From Lachnospiraceae bacterium (lineage in GTDB: Bacteria > Bacillota > Clostridia > Lachnospirales > Lachnospiraceae), in NCBI GenBank assembly GCA_003979345.1, contig RYVZ01000028.1, positions 5,405 through 45,966 on the forward strand: DNA of 40,562 nucleotides. The letters are read 5' to 3'. How positions within the stretch are numbered: position 1 is the first letter of the stretch; each line of letters opens with the position of its first letter. Under the pieces are notes generated by a model. That model had not been told where the DNA came from. It made no database searches and saw only the letters and a program-made list of their open reading frames with translations. The translations under genes were made by a program, and so were the position numbers. Of the stretch, positions 24,316 through 32,516 are shown piece by piece.

Positions 24316-26664
24316 ATGGGCAATGTGCAGAAAACACTGTATGCCAATATTATCGTGGATATATCGCATGAGAGCGTTGACCGTACGTTTCAGTATATTG
24401 TGCCGCGCGCTCTCATTGACCGCGTGCGCGTCGGCTCTGCAGTTCTTGTTCCGTTCGGAAAAGGGAACAGGGAGCGTAAGGGATATGTCCTAAAACTGAC
24501 GGATGTGCCAGAGTGGGAACCCGAAAAAATGAAAGCGGTCTGCTCTGTGACAGTAGACGGGACGAGCGCAGAGGCGGATGCGATACGGCTGGCGGCATGG
24601 ATGCGGGAGCGGTATGGTTCGACAATGATCACGGCGTTAAAGACGGTGCTGCCGGTGAAGAGAAAAGTGGCGGATAAAGTAAGACGCACCGTTGTGCGTA
24701 TGGTAGAGCCGGAAGAAATTTCCCGTGCGGCTGCAATTTATGAACAAAAACATCAATGTGCCAAAGCAAGACTTCTAAGGCAGCTGGCACAGCATGAAAC
24801 GCTTCCTTATGAACTGGTAACGGCAAAGCTGCATGTTACGCTTCCGACAATACGGGCCTTGGAAAAAACGGGGGAGATCCGGCTTGTTTCCGAGCGGGAA
24901 TACCGGGATGCGGCAAGGGAGGCTTTGCGCAGCGCGGCACAAAGAGATGTGCGCGGCGCAGTGCAGGAAGACGCAGTGGGGGGAACAGGGCGTGATGCAG
25001 CGGAAAACGCACAGCAGGCTGTACAATTGCCGCGTAAACGGCCGTATCCGCTCAGCGACGAGCAGATGAAAGCTGCGCAAAGCGTCGTCCGTGCCATAGC
25101 GGAGAAAACGGGGCAGCATTTTCTGCTGCACGGTATTACGGGAAGCGGGAAAACAGAAGTTTATCTGGAGATCGTAGAGCAGGTCGTGAGGAACGGAAAA
25201 CAGGCAGTGGTCCTGATTCCGGAGATCGCGCTGACCTATCAGACGGTCATGAGGTTTTACGAGCGGTTCGGGCAGCGGGTGTCCGTGGTACATTCCAGAC
25301 TGTCCGACGGTGAGCGTTATGACGCGTATGAGAGGGCAAAGAACGGACTGGCAGATGTGGTGATCGGACCGCGTTCAGCTTTATTTATGCCGTTTTCCAA
25401 TACCGGAGTCATTATCATAGACGAGGAACACGAACCAAGCTATAAAAGCGAGAACATGCCGCGTTATCATGCGAGGGAAGCGGCGTTTGAGCTGGCATCC
25501 TATCACCGTGCAAGCGTGGTTCTTGGTTCGGCCACGCCATCTTTAGAGGCATACCGGATGGCAGAGCAAGGAAAGCTGAAGCTGCTTAAGCTGACCAAAA
25601 GGCTGACTGGCGGGATGCTTCCCGATGTATCTGTTGCGGACATGCGGGAAGAATTAAAACAGGGAAACCGCTCCATGTTTTCGGACAGGCTTGCGAGGCT
25701 GTTAAAAGACCGGCTTGAAAGGGGAGAGCAGAGCATGCTTTTCCTGAATCGGCGCGGTATGGCAGGGTTTGTCTCATGCCGCGCATGCGGCTATGTCATG
25801 CGCTGTCCGCATTGCGACGTATCTCTGACGCAGCACCGCGGCGGGCGTCTTATCTGCCATTACTGCGGTTATGAGCAGGCACAGGTATCAGTCTGCCCGC
25901 AGTGCGCTTCCAAATATATTCTCGGCTTTAAGGCAGGCACACAGCAGGTTGAGGACGCGGTCAAACGGCTGCTTCCCGGGGCGCGAGTGCTCCGAATGGA
26001 TGCGGATACGACGCGCGGAAAGGAAAGCTATGATGAGATTTTGTCTTCTTTTATGAATGAAGAGGCGGATGTTCTTGTGGGGACGCAGATGATCGTGAAG
26101 GGACATGACTTTCCCAAAGTGACGCTCGTCGGTATCCTTGCGGCGGATCTTTCCCTGAATGCGAATGATTATCGTGCCGGGGAGCGGACGTTTGACTTGC
26201 TGACACAGGCGGCAGGCCGCGCTGGACGCGGGGTAAATGCGGGAGAGGTCGTTATTCAGACCTACCAGCCGGAGCATTACAGCATCCGGTATGCCGCGGC
26301 GCAGGATTATGAGGGTTTTTACCGGGAGGAGATCGCGTATCGGGAATTTTTGCGCTATCCGCCGATGGGACATATGCTTGCCGTGCAGGTGTACGCAAAA
26401 AGCGGGGAGGCGGCGGAGCGCATGGCGTCGGAGATCAAAAACAGTACAGAATCTCTTATAAAAGAGAAAGAACTGCTTGTGATCGGGCCCGCTCCCGCAA
26501 TGGTGAGAAAAGTAAAAGACATTTTCCGCGAAGTGTTGTATTATAAACATGGAGAGTATGAACCGCTCCTACTTCTCAGGGAACAGATCGAGCGGTATCT
26601 GGAAGTAAAAAGTGACAGAGAGGAAACGGTTCTTTTTGATATGGACCCGATGAATCTGATGTGA
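24316..26664 (+). CDS. priA: Primosomal protein N' (PriA helicase)
   Basis: Replication-restart DNA helicase, 782 residues. The N-terminal 3'-end-binding domain (DRTFQYIVP, VLVPFGKGNRERKGYVL) is followed by a winged-helix region (about 150-200). The helicase has Walker A GITGSGKTEV (about 273), DEEH box IIDEEHEPSYK (about 368), GSATPSLE, and zinc-binding cysteines in CRACGYVMRCPHC and CHYCGYEQAQVSVCPQC (about 488-532). GRAGRG and related helicase motifs follow. Between the wing and the helicase (about 200-235) there is an Ala-rich polar stretch (REALRSAAQRDVRGAVQEDA). AGGAG precedes the ATG. It starts the conserved priA-def-fmt run. Confidence 0.96.
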   Translation: MGNVQKTLYANIIVDISHESVDRTFQYIVPRALIDRVRVGSAVLVPFGKGNRERKGYVLKLTDVPEWEPEKMKAVCSVTVDGTSAEADAIRLAAWMRERYGSTMITALKTVLPVKRKVADKVRRTVVRMVEPEEISRAAAIYEQKHQCAKARLLRQLAQHETLPYELVTAKLHVTLPTIRALEKTGEIRLVSEREYRDAAREALRSAAQRDVRGAVQEDAVGGTGRDAAENAQQAVQLPRKRPYPLSDEQMKAAQSVVRAIAEKTGQHFLLHGITGSGKTEVYLEIVEQVVRNGKQAVVLIPEIALTYQTVMRFYERFGQRVSVVHSRLSDGERYDAYERAKNGLADVVIGPRSALFMPFSNTGVIIIDEEHEPSYKSENMPRYHAREAAFELASYHRASVVLGSATPSLEAYRMAEQGKLKLLKLTKRLTGGMLPDVSVADMREELKQGNRSMFSDRLARLLKDRLERGEQSMLFLNRRGMAGFVSCRACGYVMRCPHCDVSLTQHRGGRLICHYCGYEQAQVSVCPQCASKYILGFKAGTQQVEDAVKRLLPGARVLRMDADTTRGKESYDEILSSFMNEEADVLVGTQMIVKGHDFPKVTLVGILAADLSLNANDYRAGERTFDLLTQAAGRAGRGVNAGEVVIQTYQPEHYSIRYAAAQDYEGFYREEIAYREFLRYPPMGHMLAVQVYAKSGEAAERMASEIKNSTESLIKEKELLVIGPAPAMVRKVKDIFREVLYYKHGEYEPLLLLREQIERYLEVKSDREETVLFDMDPMNLM

Positions 26665-26728
26665 AGTTGTTACGGGCGTTTCACGATCGCCCGCGAAGTG
26701 ATTATTTTGAGAGGAGTGACAGTAGAAG

Positions 26729-27226
26729 ATGGCAATCAGAAAGATCAGGCAGATAGGGGATAGCGTGCTGACAAAAACAGCGAAGGAAGTGACGGGTATG
26801 AGCCTGCGCACGAAGATTCTAATTGACGATATGCTGGATACGATGTATGAGGCAAACGGCGTCGGACTTGCCGCGCCGCAGGTTGGTATCTTAAAACGCA
26901 TTGTCGTCATTGACGTGACGGGGGAGGAACCGCATGTGCTGATCAATCCGCGCATTGTCGAGACGAGCGGGGAGCAGACGGGAAATGAAGGATGTCTGTC
27001 TGTTCCGGGTAAGACCGGAGTCGTCACAAGACCGAATTATGTCAAGGTCGTAGCGCTTGATACCGATATGAAACCGTTCGAGCTGGAAGGAACAGAATTA
27101 CTTGCGCGGGCGATCTGTCATGAATGCGAGCATCTGGACGGGCACCTCTATGTGGAAAAGGTCGAGGGAGAGCTGATGAATGTGGAAGATCTGGACGATG
27201 AGGACGATGAGGAAGCGTCTGTTTAA
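26729..27226 (+). CDS. def: Peptide deformylase
   Basis: Metalloenzyme that removes the formyl group from nascent proteins. The 165-residue product has all three motifs: GVGLAAPQVG (about 43), EGCLSVPG (about 86, Cys is a metal ligand) and HECEHLDG (about 130, HExxH). The C-terminal tail is acidic (EDLDDEDDEEAS). It lies between priA and fmt in the usual Firmicutes order, with a GAGGAG-type RBS upstream. Confidence 0.97.
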   Translation: MAIRKIRQIGDSVLTKTAKEVTGMSLRTKILIDDMLDTMYEANGVGLAAPQVGILKRIVVIDVTGEEPHVLINPRIVETSGEQTGNEGCLSVPGKTGVVTRPNYVKVVALDTDMKPFELEGTELLARAICHECEHLDGHLYVEKVEGELMNVEDLDDEDDEEASV

Positions 27227-27281
27227 CACCCGAATGTAATTACTTGTTTCACCAAAAGAAGGGAAGGGAGCGGATCGTAAA

Positions 27282-28214
27282 ATGAAGATCGTGTTTATGG
27301 GTACGCCGGATTTTGCGGCAGGCGCGCTTGACGCGCTTGTGAAAGCGGGGCATGAGGTGGCCGCCGTTGTGACACAGCCGGATAAACCGAAGGGCAGGGG
27401 AAAAGATATGCAGTCCCCCCCGGTAAAAGAATATGCCGTGCAGCATGGGATTCCCGTATTGCAGCCTGTAAAGATCAGGGAATCAGGGGCAGTGCAGGCA
27501 CTTGCCGCATACGGCGCCGATATCTTTGTCGTGGCAGCGTTCGGACAGATCCTGACACAGGAGATATTGGATATGCCGCGCTTTGGCAGCGTCAACATCC
27601 ATGCCTCGCTTCTGCCAAAGTATCGCGGTGCTGCACCGATCCAGCGCGCGATCCTGGACGGAGAGACTGTAACGGGTGTGACGATCCAGCAGATGAACGC
27701 AGGAATAGATACCGGGGAGATCCTTTCGAAGGTCTGCGTGGATATCTCACCGGTTGATACGGGGGACAGCCTGTTCGAAAAGCTCATGTATGCCGGAGCA
27801 GAACTGATCGTAAAGACGCTGCCGCGAATTGAGGCGGGGGAGATTGTACCAGAGGTACAGGACGAGGCGAAGGCGACCTATGCGAAGCGGCTCAGCAAAG
27901 AGCTTGGGGAGATTGACTGGCGCAAAACGGCAATCGAGACGGAACGGCAGGTACGCGCGTTTACTTCGTGGCCCGGCGCTTATACGACGCTTTTGGGAAA
28001 GACGTTAAAGGTCTGGGGTGTGCGTATTGCTGACGGGGAAGCGGACGGAGAGGCGGGCAGCGTGTCCCGGGTCACGAAAGAAGCGCTCATCGTCAATTGC
28101 GGACAGGGCAGGCTTGCATTAACTGAAGTGCAGTTTCCGGGTAAAAAGAGAATGCCGGTCAGGGACTTTCTACCTGGCGTAAAAGTCGGGACAGGGGACA
28201 GACTCGGGGCATAA
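27282..28214 (+). CDS. fmt: Methionyl-tRNA formyltransferase
   Basis: Formylates initiator Met-tRNA with 10-formyl-THF. The 310-residue product begins with IVFMGTPDFAAGALDAL. It has the tRNA-contact loop TQPDKPKGRGKDMQ, the catalytic region VNIHASLLPKYRGAAPIQRA, and the C-terminal tRNA-binding domain (VRAFTSWPGAYTTLLGKTLK). It follows def, its functional counterpart, by 55 bp. ATG 27282 has the purine-rich GGGAAGGGAG upstream. Confidence 0.97.
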   Translation: MKIVFMGTPDFAAGALDALVKAGHEVAAVVTQPDKPKGRGKDMQSPPVKEYAVQHGIPVLQPVKIRESGAVQALAAYGADIFVVAAFGQILTQEILDMPRFGSVNIHASLLPKYRGAAPIQRAILDGETVTGVTIQQMNAGIDTGEILSKVCVDISPVDTGDSLFEKLMYAGAELIVKTLPRIEAGEIVPEVQDEAKATYAKRLSKELGEIDWRKTAIETERQVRAFTSWPGAYTTLLGKTLKVWGVRIADGEADGEAGSVSRVTKEALIVNCGQGRLALTEVQFPGKKRMPVRDFLPGVKVGTGDRLGA

Positions 28215-28227
28215 GGAGGAGAGAAGA

Positions 28228-28932
28228 ATGCCGGGATATTATTATCATTACATGGATTGGACGTATTTTCTTGTCATCATTGGCGCATTGATGTCAATGA
28301 TCGCATCTGCAAGGGTCAACAGCACATTTTCCAAGTATTCGCGCGTGCGGAGTATGACAGGCTTGACAGGCGCGGAGGCAGCGCAGAGAATTTTGCAGTA
28401 TAACGGGATCTATGATGTGCAGATCAGACAGGTAAGCGGATCGCTGACAGATCATTACGATCCGAGAAATAAGACATTGAATCTTTCGGATTCCGTTTAC
28501 GGCATGTGCTCTGTTGCCGCCATCGGCGTTGCCGCGCATGAGTGCGGACATGCGCTCCAGCATAAAGAGAATTATGGACCGCTGGCAATTCGCTCTGCGC
28601 TTGTTCCGGCTGCGAACATCGGCTCAAAGCTTGGTATACCGATTATTCTGCTTGGCATCCTGCTCAGCTACAATCAGGTGCTGATTCAGATCGGCATCTG
28701 GGTGTTTGCGATCGCGGTGTTGTTTCAGTTAGTCACGCTGCCGGTGGAGTATAATGCTTCCTCAAGGGCGGTGGCATGCTTAAGTTCCTATGGCATTCTG
28801 GCGGGTGATGAGGTATCGTCCTGTCGGAAAGTCTTAAAGGCGGCGGCGCTGACCTATGTGGCAGCGGCGGCTTCGGCAATCCTTCAGTTACTGCGTCTGA
28901 TCTTATTATTCGGACGAAGAAACAGGGATTAG
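28228..28932 (+). CDS. Membrane zinc metallopeptidase, YugP family
   Basis: Predicted membrane protease of 234 residues. After an N-terminal membrane segment (YFLVIIGALMSMIASARV) comes AAHECGHALQH (about 101-112) carrying HExxH, then two or more hydrophobic helices and the conserved PVEYNASSRA, which presumably includes the third zinc ligand. The C-terminus is a membrane helix and a basic tail. A good GGAGG lies just before the ATG, and the gap to fmt is 13 bp, so it is in the fmt operon. In Bacillus subtilis this gene is not in the priA-rpe run, so the insertion here between fmt and rsmB marks Clostridial order. Substrates are unknown. Confidence 0.88.
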   Translation: MPGYYYHYMDWTYFLVIIGALMSMIASARVNSTFSKYSRVRSMTGLTGAEAAQRILQYNGIYDVQIRQVSGSLTDHYDPRNKTLNLSDSVYGMCSVAAIGVAAHECGHALQHKENYGPLAIRSALVPAANIGSKLGIPIILLGILLSYNQVLIQIGIWVFAIAVLFQLVTLPVEYNASSRAVACLSSYGILAGDEVSSCRKVLKAAALTYVAAAASAILQLLRLILLFGRRNRD

Positions 28933-28946
28933 GGGCACAGAGCAAA

Positions 28947-30455
28947 ATGAGCACAGATGAAATGAAAAAAGAACACAGTAAAAAATGCAATCGGGAAAGA
29001 AATCAAAAAGACAGTAAAAAATGCGATCCAAAACAGAACAAAAAATACAATAAAGGTTCCGGTCAGGAACGCAAGAGGAACGAAGCAGAGAAAAAGCATA
29101 CCGTGAATACGCGTGCGCTGGTACTTGATATGCTTTTGGAATCAGAAAGCGGGCAAAAATACGCCAATGTGATCGTGCGTGAAACGCTGGCAAAATATGA
29201 TTATCTGACGGCACGGGAAAAGGCGTTTATCAAACGCCTTTTTGAAGGATGTGTGGAGTATCGGATACAGCTGGATCATCTGCTGAATGCATTTTCCAAT
29301 ACGAAGACAACGAAAATGAAACCCGTGATCCTGCAAATTTTGCGTATGAGTGTCTATCAGTTGCTGTATATGGATGCAGTGCCGGATTCGGCGGCATGTA
29401 ACGAGGCGGTTGCGCTTGCAGGCTTAAGGGGATTTGGCGGGCTTAAGGGGTTTGTCAACGGCGTATTAAGGAATATTGCCCGAAACAAAAGCGCGCTGCC
29501 AATGCCGGATATGAAGAGAGAGCCCGTGACAGCGCTATCGGTACGCTATGCAATGCCGGAATGGCTGGTATGTATGTTTTGCGAAATATATGGAATCGGG
29601 ACGACGCAGAAGATGCTTGCGGCCATGCTTGAGGAGAGTCCGGTTACGGTCCGGATGGATGAGCGGCTGGGTTTGGACGAGCAAGAGCAGATACTTGGAC
29701 AAATGCGGCAAAAGGGAATCCGTGTGGAACAGCATCCGTATCTTACTTATGCTTATCGTCTTTTTGATGTGGATGGTATTGCAAATGCGCCGGGATTTGA
29801 AGACGGCGCATATTATGTGCAAGACGTCAGTTCGATGCTGGTGTCTGAGGCTGCCGGAATCCGCAAAGGAATGCATATATTGGATCTGTGCGCAGCGCCA
29901 GGCGGGAAAAGTCTGCATGCGGCAGAAAAGCTTTGTGGAACTGGATTGGTTGAATCGAGGGATTTGACGGAATACAAGGTAGCCATGATAGAGGAAAACC
30001 GCATGCGCTGTCATTGTGACAACCTGATAGTGAAACAGCAGGATGCGTGTGTTTTGTGTGAGGAGGATATCGGACAGTTTGATGTGGTGTACGCAGATGT
30101 GCCGTGTTCCGGTCTTGGTATCATGGGAAAGAAATGTGATATCCGTCACCGCATCCAGCCGGATCAGATAGAAGAACTTGTTGTGCTTCAGAGGAAGATC
30201 ATTGAGCAGGCATGCCGCTATGTAAAGGATGGAGGCGTACTGATTTATAGCACCTGTACGATCAATCCGTCTGAAAATGAGCGACAGCTCTCCTATATCA
30301 CTTCCTGCGGATTGGTTCTGGAGAGTCTTGATCCATATCTGCCGGATGAGCTTTGCGGCGGTACGGCAAGGCAGGGGTATTTGCAGCTGCTGCCGGGCAT
30401 TCACGAGACGGACGGATTTTTTCTGGCGCGGTTTCGAAAGCGTGTGGATATTTAA
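28947..30455 (+). CDS. rsmB: 16S rRNA (cytosine-C5) methyltransferase RsmB
   Basis: Methylates C967-equivalent of 16S rRNA. The N-terminal RNA-binding NusB-like domain (about 55-190) is followed by the SAM methyltransferase: LDLCAAPGGKS (about 311), ADVPCSG (about 381; most relatives have DAPCSG) and STCTINPSENE (about 434), the last two carrying the catalytic and release cysteines. The first about 50 residues are an extra Lys/Asn/Gln-rich tail (KEHSKKCNRERNQKDSKK and onward) not part of the fold. A later in-frame ATG (28962) is possible but would not remove the tail. The gene follows the metallopeptidase by 14 bp. Confidence 0.92.
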   Translation: MSTDEMKKEHSKKCNRERNQKDSKKCDPKQNKKYNKGSGQERKRNEAEKKHTVNTRALVLDMLLESESGQKYANVIVRETLAKYDYLTAREKAFIKRLFEGCVEYRIQLDHLLNAFSNTKTTKMKPVILQILRMSVYQLLYMDAVPDSAACNEAVALAGLRGFGGLKGFVNGVLRNIARNKSALPMPDMKREPVTALSVRYAMPEWLVCMFCEIYGIGTTQKMLAAMLEESPVTVRMDERLGLDEQEQILGQMRQKGIRVEQHPYLTYAYRLFDVDGIANAPGFEDGAYYVQDVSSMLVSEAAGIRKGMHILDLCAAPGGKSLHAAEKLCGTGLVESRDLTEYKVAMIEENRMRCHCDNLIVKQQDACVLCEEDIGQFDVVYADVPCSGLGIMGKKCDIRHRIQPDQIEELVVLQRKIIEQACRYVKDGGVLIYSTCTINPSENERQLSYITSCGLVLESLDPYLPDELCGGTARQGYLQLLPGIHETDGFFLARFRKRVDI

Positions 30456-30597
30456 GAACCGGAAAAACACGCTGTGTGTAGTTTGAATGTCGTGATCTGT
30501 TTTTAGATCAAAGGATTTATCATGATTGATATATGTTATCAAGGGGTGTTTCACAATCTCCTATTGATATTGGTACAAGGAAGGAAATCGTATTTTT

Positions 30598-31647
30598 ATG
30601 CAAAAGAAAGACATCAAGTCGATGACGCTTGCGGAGCTGGAACAGGAGCTTGTCCTGCTTCAAGAGCCGCATTTTCGCGCAAAGCAGATCTTTGAGTGGA
30701 TGCATGCAAAGCGGGCGCGCGGCTTTTCGGAAATGACAAACATATCAAAGGCGCTCAGGGAGCGGTTAGCGGAGCAGTATGAATATACGGATCTGCCGGC
30801 GGTGGAAGAATTGACGAGCGCGATTGACGGAACCAAAAAGTTTTTGTTTCGTCTGCATGACGGAAATGTGGTGGAGAGTGTCTGGATGCGCTATCAGCAC
30901 GGCAATTCCGTCTGCATCTCTTCACAGGCCGGGTGCCGGATGGGGTGTATGTTCTGCGCTTCGACTTTAGGCGGACTGGTCAGAAATCTAACAGCATCGG
31001 AAATGCTCGATCAGGTGTATCAGATCGGCAGGCTGACCGGGGAGCGCGTTTCTAATGTTGTTGTGATGGGAGTCGGAGAGCCGCTTGATAACTATGACGC
31101 GCTGCTGCGTTTTCTTTTTTTAGTCAGTGATGAGAAAGGACTCAATATTAGTCAGCGGAATATTACGGTGTCTACCTGCGGGCTTGTCGATCAGATGAAG
31201 AGACTTGCCGGAGAGCATCTGCAGATTACGCTGGCTTTATCGCTGCATGCGCCCGATCAGGAAAAGCGTCTGCGTCTGATGCCGGTAGCGAAGCGGTATG
31301 ATATCCATGAAGTTGTGGAAGCGTGCAGGGACTATTTTGACTGTACGGGAAGAAGAATTACGTTCGAGTATGCGCTCATCGACGGCGTCAATGATTCGCC
31401 TGAAGATGCGCGGACGCTTGCGAAGCTGGTCGGGTCGCTAAACTGTCATGTGAACCTGATACCGGTCAATCCGGTCAAAGAACGCGGCTGGAAGAGGCCC
31501 GCGCACGAAAAGACCGCAGTTTTTAAGGAGCTGCTTGAAAAGAGCGGCATCGCTGTCACGGTGCGCAGGGAGATGGGAAAGGACATTAACGGCGCATGCG
31601 GTCAGCTGAGAAATCTCCGACAGCACTCTGCGGCGCAGACGGAATAA
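30598..31647 (+). CDS. rlmN: Dual-specificity RNA methyltransferase RlmN
   Basis: Radical SAM enzyme that methylates A2503 of 23S rRNA and A37 of some tRNAs. The 349-residue product has an N-terminal accessory domain (QEPHFRAKQIFEWMH), the cluster motif CRMGCMFCAST (about 116), GVGEPLDNYD, LSLHAPDQEKRLRLMP, LIPVNPVKERGW and the second catalytic cysteine in NGACGQLRN near the C-terminus. The start at 30598 has GGAAGG about 13 nt upstream. The 142-bp gap to rsmB holds only short hairpins and no clear terminator. Confidence 0.96.
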   Translation: MQKKDIKSMTLAELEQELVLLQEPHFRAKQIFEWMHAKRARGFSEMTNISKALRERLAEQYEYTDLPAVEELTSAIDGTKKFLFRLHDGNVVESVWMRYQHGNSVCISSQAGCRMGCMFCASTLGGLVRNLTASEMLDQVYQIGRLTGERVSNVVVMGVGEPLDNYDALLRFLFLVSDEKGLNISQRNITVSTCGLVDQMKRLAGEHLQITLALSLHAPDQEKRLRLMPVAKRYDIHEVVEACRDYFDCTGRRITFEYALIDGVNDSPEDARTLAKLVGSLNCHVNLIPVNPVKERGWKRPAHEKTAVFKELLEKSGIAVTVRREMGKDINGACGQLRNLRQHSAAQTE

Positions 31648-31676
31648 AGCGTGCGGCGGCAGGGAATGAATTGAGG

Positions 31677-31705
31677 TTTACATTCTGAAAACGGCATGAT
31701 ATACT
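31677..31705 (+). promoter_or_regulatory. Sigma-A promoter for the prpC-prkC group
   Basis: TTTACA (31677-31682), an exact 17-bp spacer and TATACT (31700-31705). The start point near 31712 gives a leader of about 36 nt to the GTG of prpC. Confidence 0.75.
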
Positions 31706-31747
31706 TTCTAGGAATTCGTATGGCAGACTGACATGGGAGGGCAGACA

Positions 31748-32476
31748 GTGTTAAAGACATTTTATATTACAGATGTCGGAAAAAAGAGAAAACTGAATGA
31801 GGATGCAGTCTATACTTCCGAGATGCCGGTCGGTAATCTGCCAAATCTTTTTTTGGTGGCAGACGGTATGGGGGGACACAACGCAGGCGATTATGCATCA
31901 CGCTATACAGTCGAAATGATGGTCTCCGATATTGAGGCGAATAAGGAGACGGATCCGAAGGAGATCCTGCGTCATGCGATCGGGCGTGCAAATGAATTTG
32001 TTTATGAGCGTGCGTGTGAACGCCCCGCAATGTCGGGAATGGGAACGACGATCGTTGCCGCAGTCTGCTTAGGGGACGAGCTGCTTGTTGCGAATGTAGG
32101 GGACAGCAGGCTTTATCTGATCAATGAGACGATCAAGCAGATTACGGTGGATCATTCGCTGGTAGAGGAAATGGTCAGGATTGGCGGCATTGACAGAAGC
32201 ACGGCAAGAAATCATCCCGATAAGAATATCATTACGCGTGCGGTCGGCGTCAAAGAGCGGGTGGAGATTGATTTTTTCCGTGTTGCACTGATGAGAGACG
32301 ATACGATTCTGATGTGTTCGGACGGACTTTCTAATATGGTAGAGGATGAGAATATTCGTCTGATCGTAAACGGGCAGCGGGATGTCGTCGAGAAAGCGCA
32401 GGAATTGATAAAGGCGGCTAACGAGAACGGCGGAAGCGATAACATTTCTGTTATCCTGATCGAGCCGTTTGCATAG
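31748..32476 (+). CDS. prpC: PP2C-type Ser/Thr protein phosphatase
   Basis: Dephosphorylates targets of the PASTA kinase encoded next. GTG 31748 is chosen because GGGAGGG lies 6 nt upstream; the in-frame ATG at 31733 has no RBS and adds five residues. The 242-residue product has all PPM landmarks: KRKLNEDAVY, LVADGMGGHNAGDYAS (metal Asp), GMGTTIV, NVGDSRLYL, DHSLVEEMV, TRAVG, MCSDGLSN and GGSDNISVIL. The pairing with prkC is the standard Firmicutes signalling module, and the gap between them is about 40 bp. Confidence 0.94.
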   Translation: MLKTFYITDVGKKRKLNEDAVYTSEMPVGNLPNLFLVADGMGGHNAGDYASRYTVEMMVSDIEANKETDPKEILRHAIGRANEFVYERACERPAMSGMGTTIVAAVCLGDELLVANVGDSRLYLINETIKQITVDHSLVEEMVRIGGIDRSTARNHPDKNIITRAVGVKERVEIDFFRVALMRDDTILMCSDGLSNMVEDENIRLIVNGQRDVVEKAQELIKAANENGGSDNISVILIEPFA

Positions 32477-32516
32477 ATAGACAGTTTCCCGAGTTTGAAG
32501 GAGCATGGAAAGTCAT

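Noticed and set aside
29535..30554. Long minus-strand frame opposite rsmB (339 codons).
   Set aside because: Composition is shadow-like and it lies wholly over a clear rsmB; no promoter or RBS.
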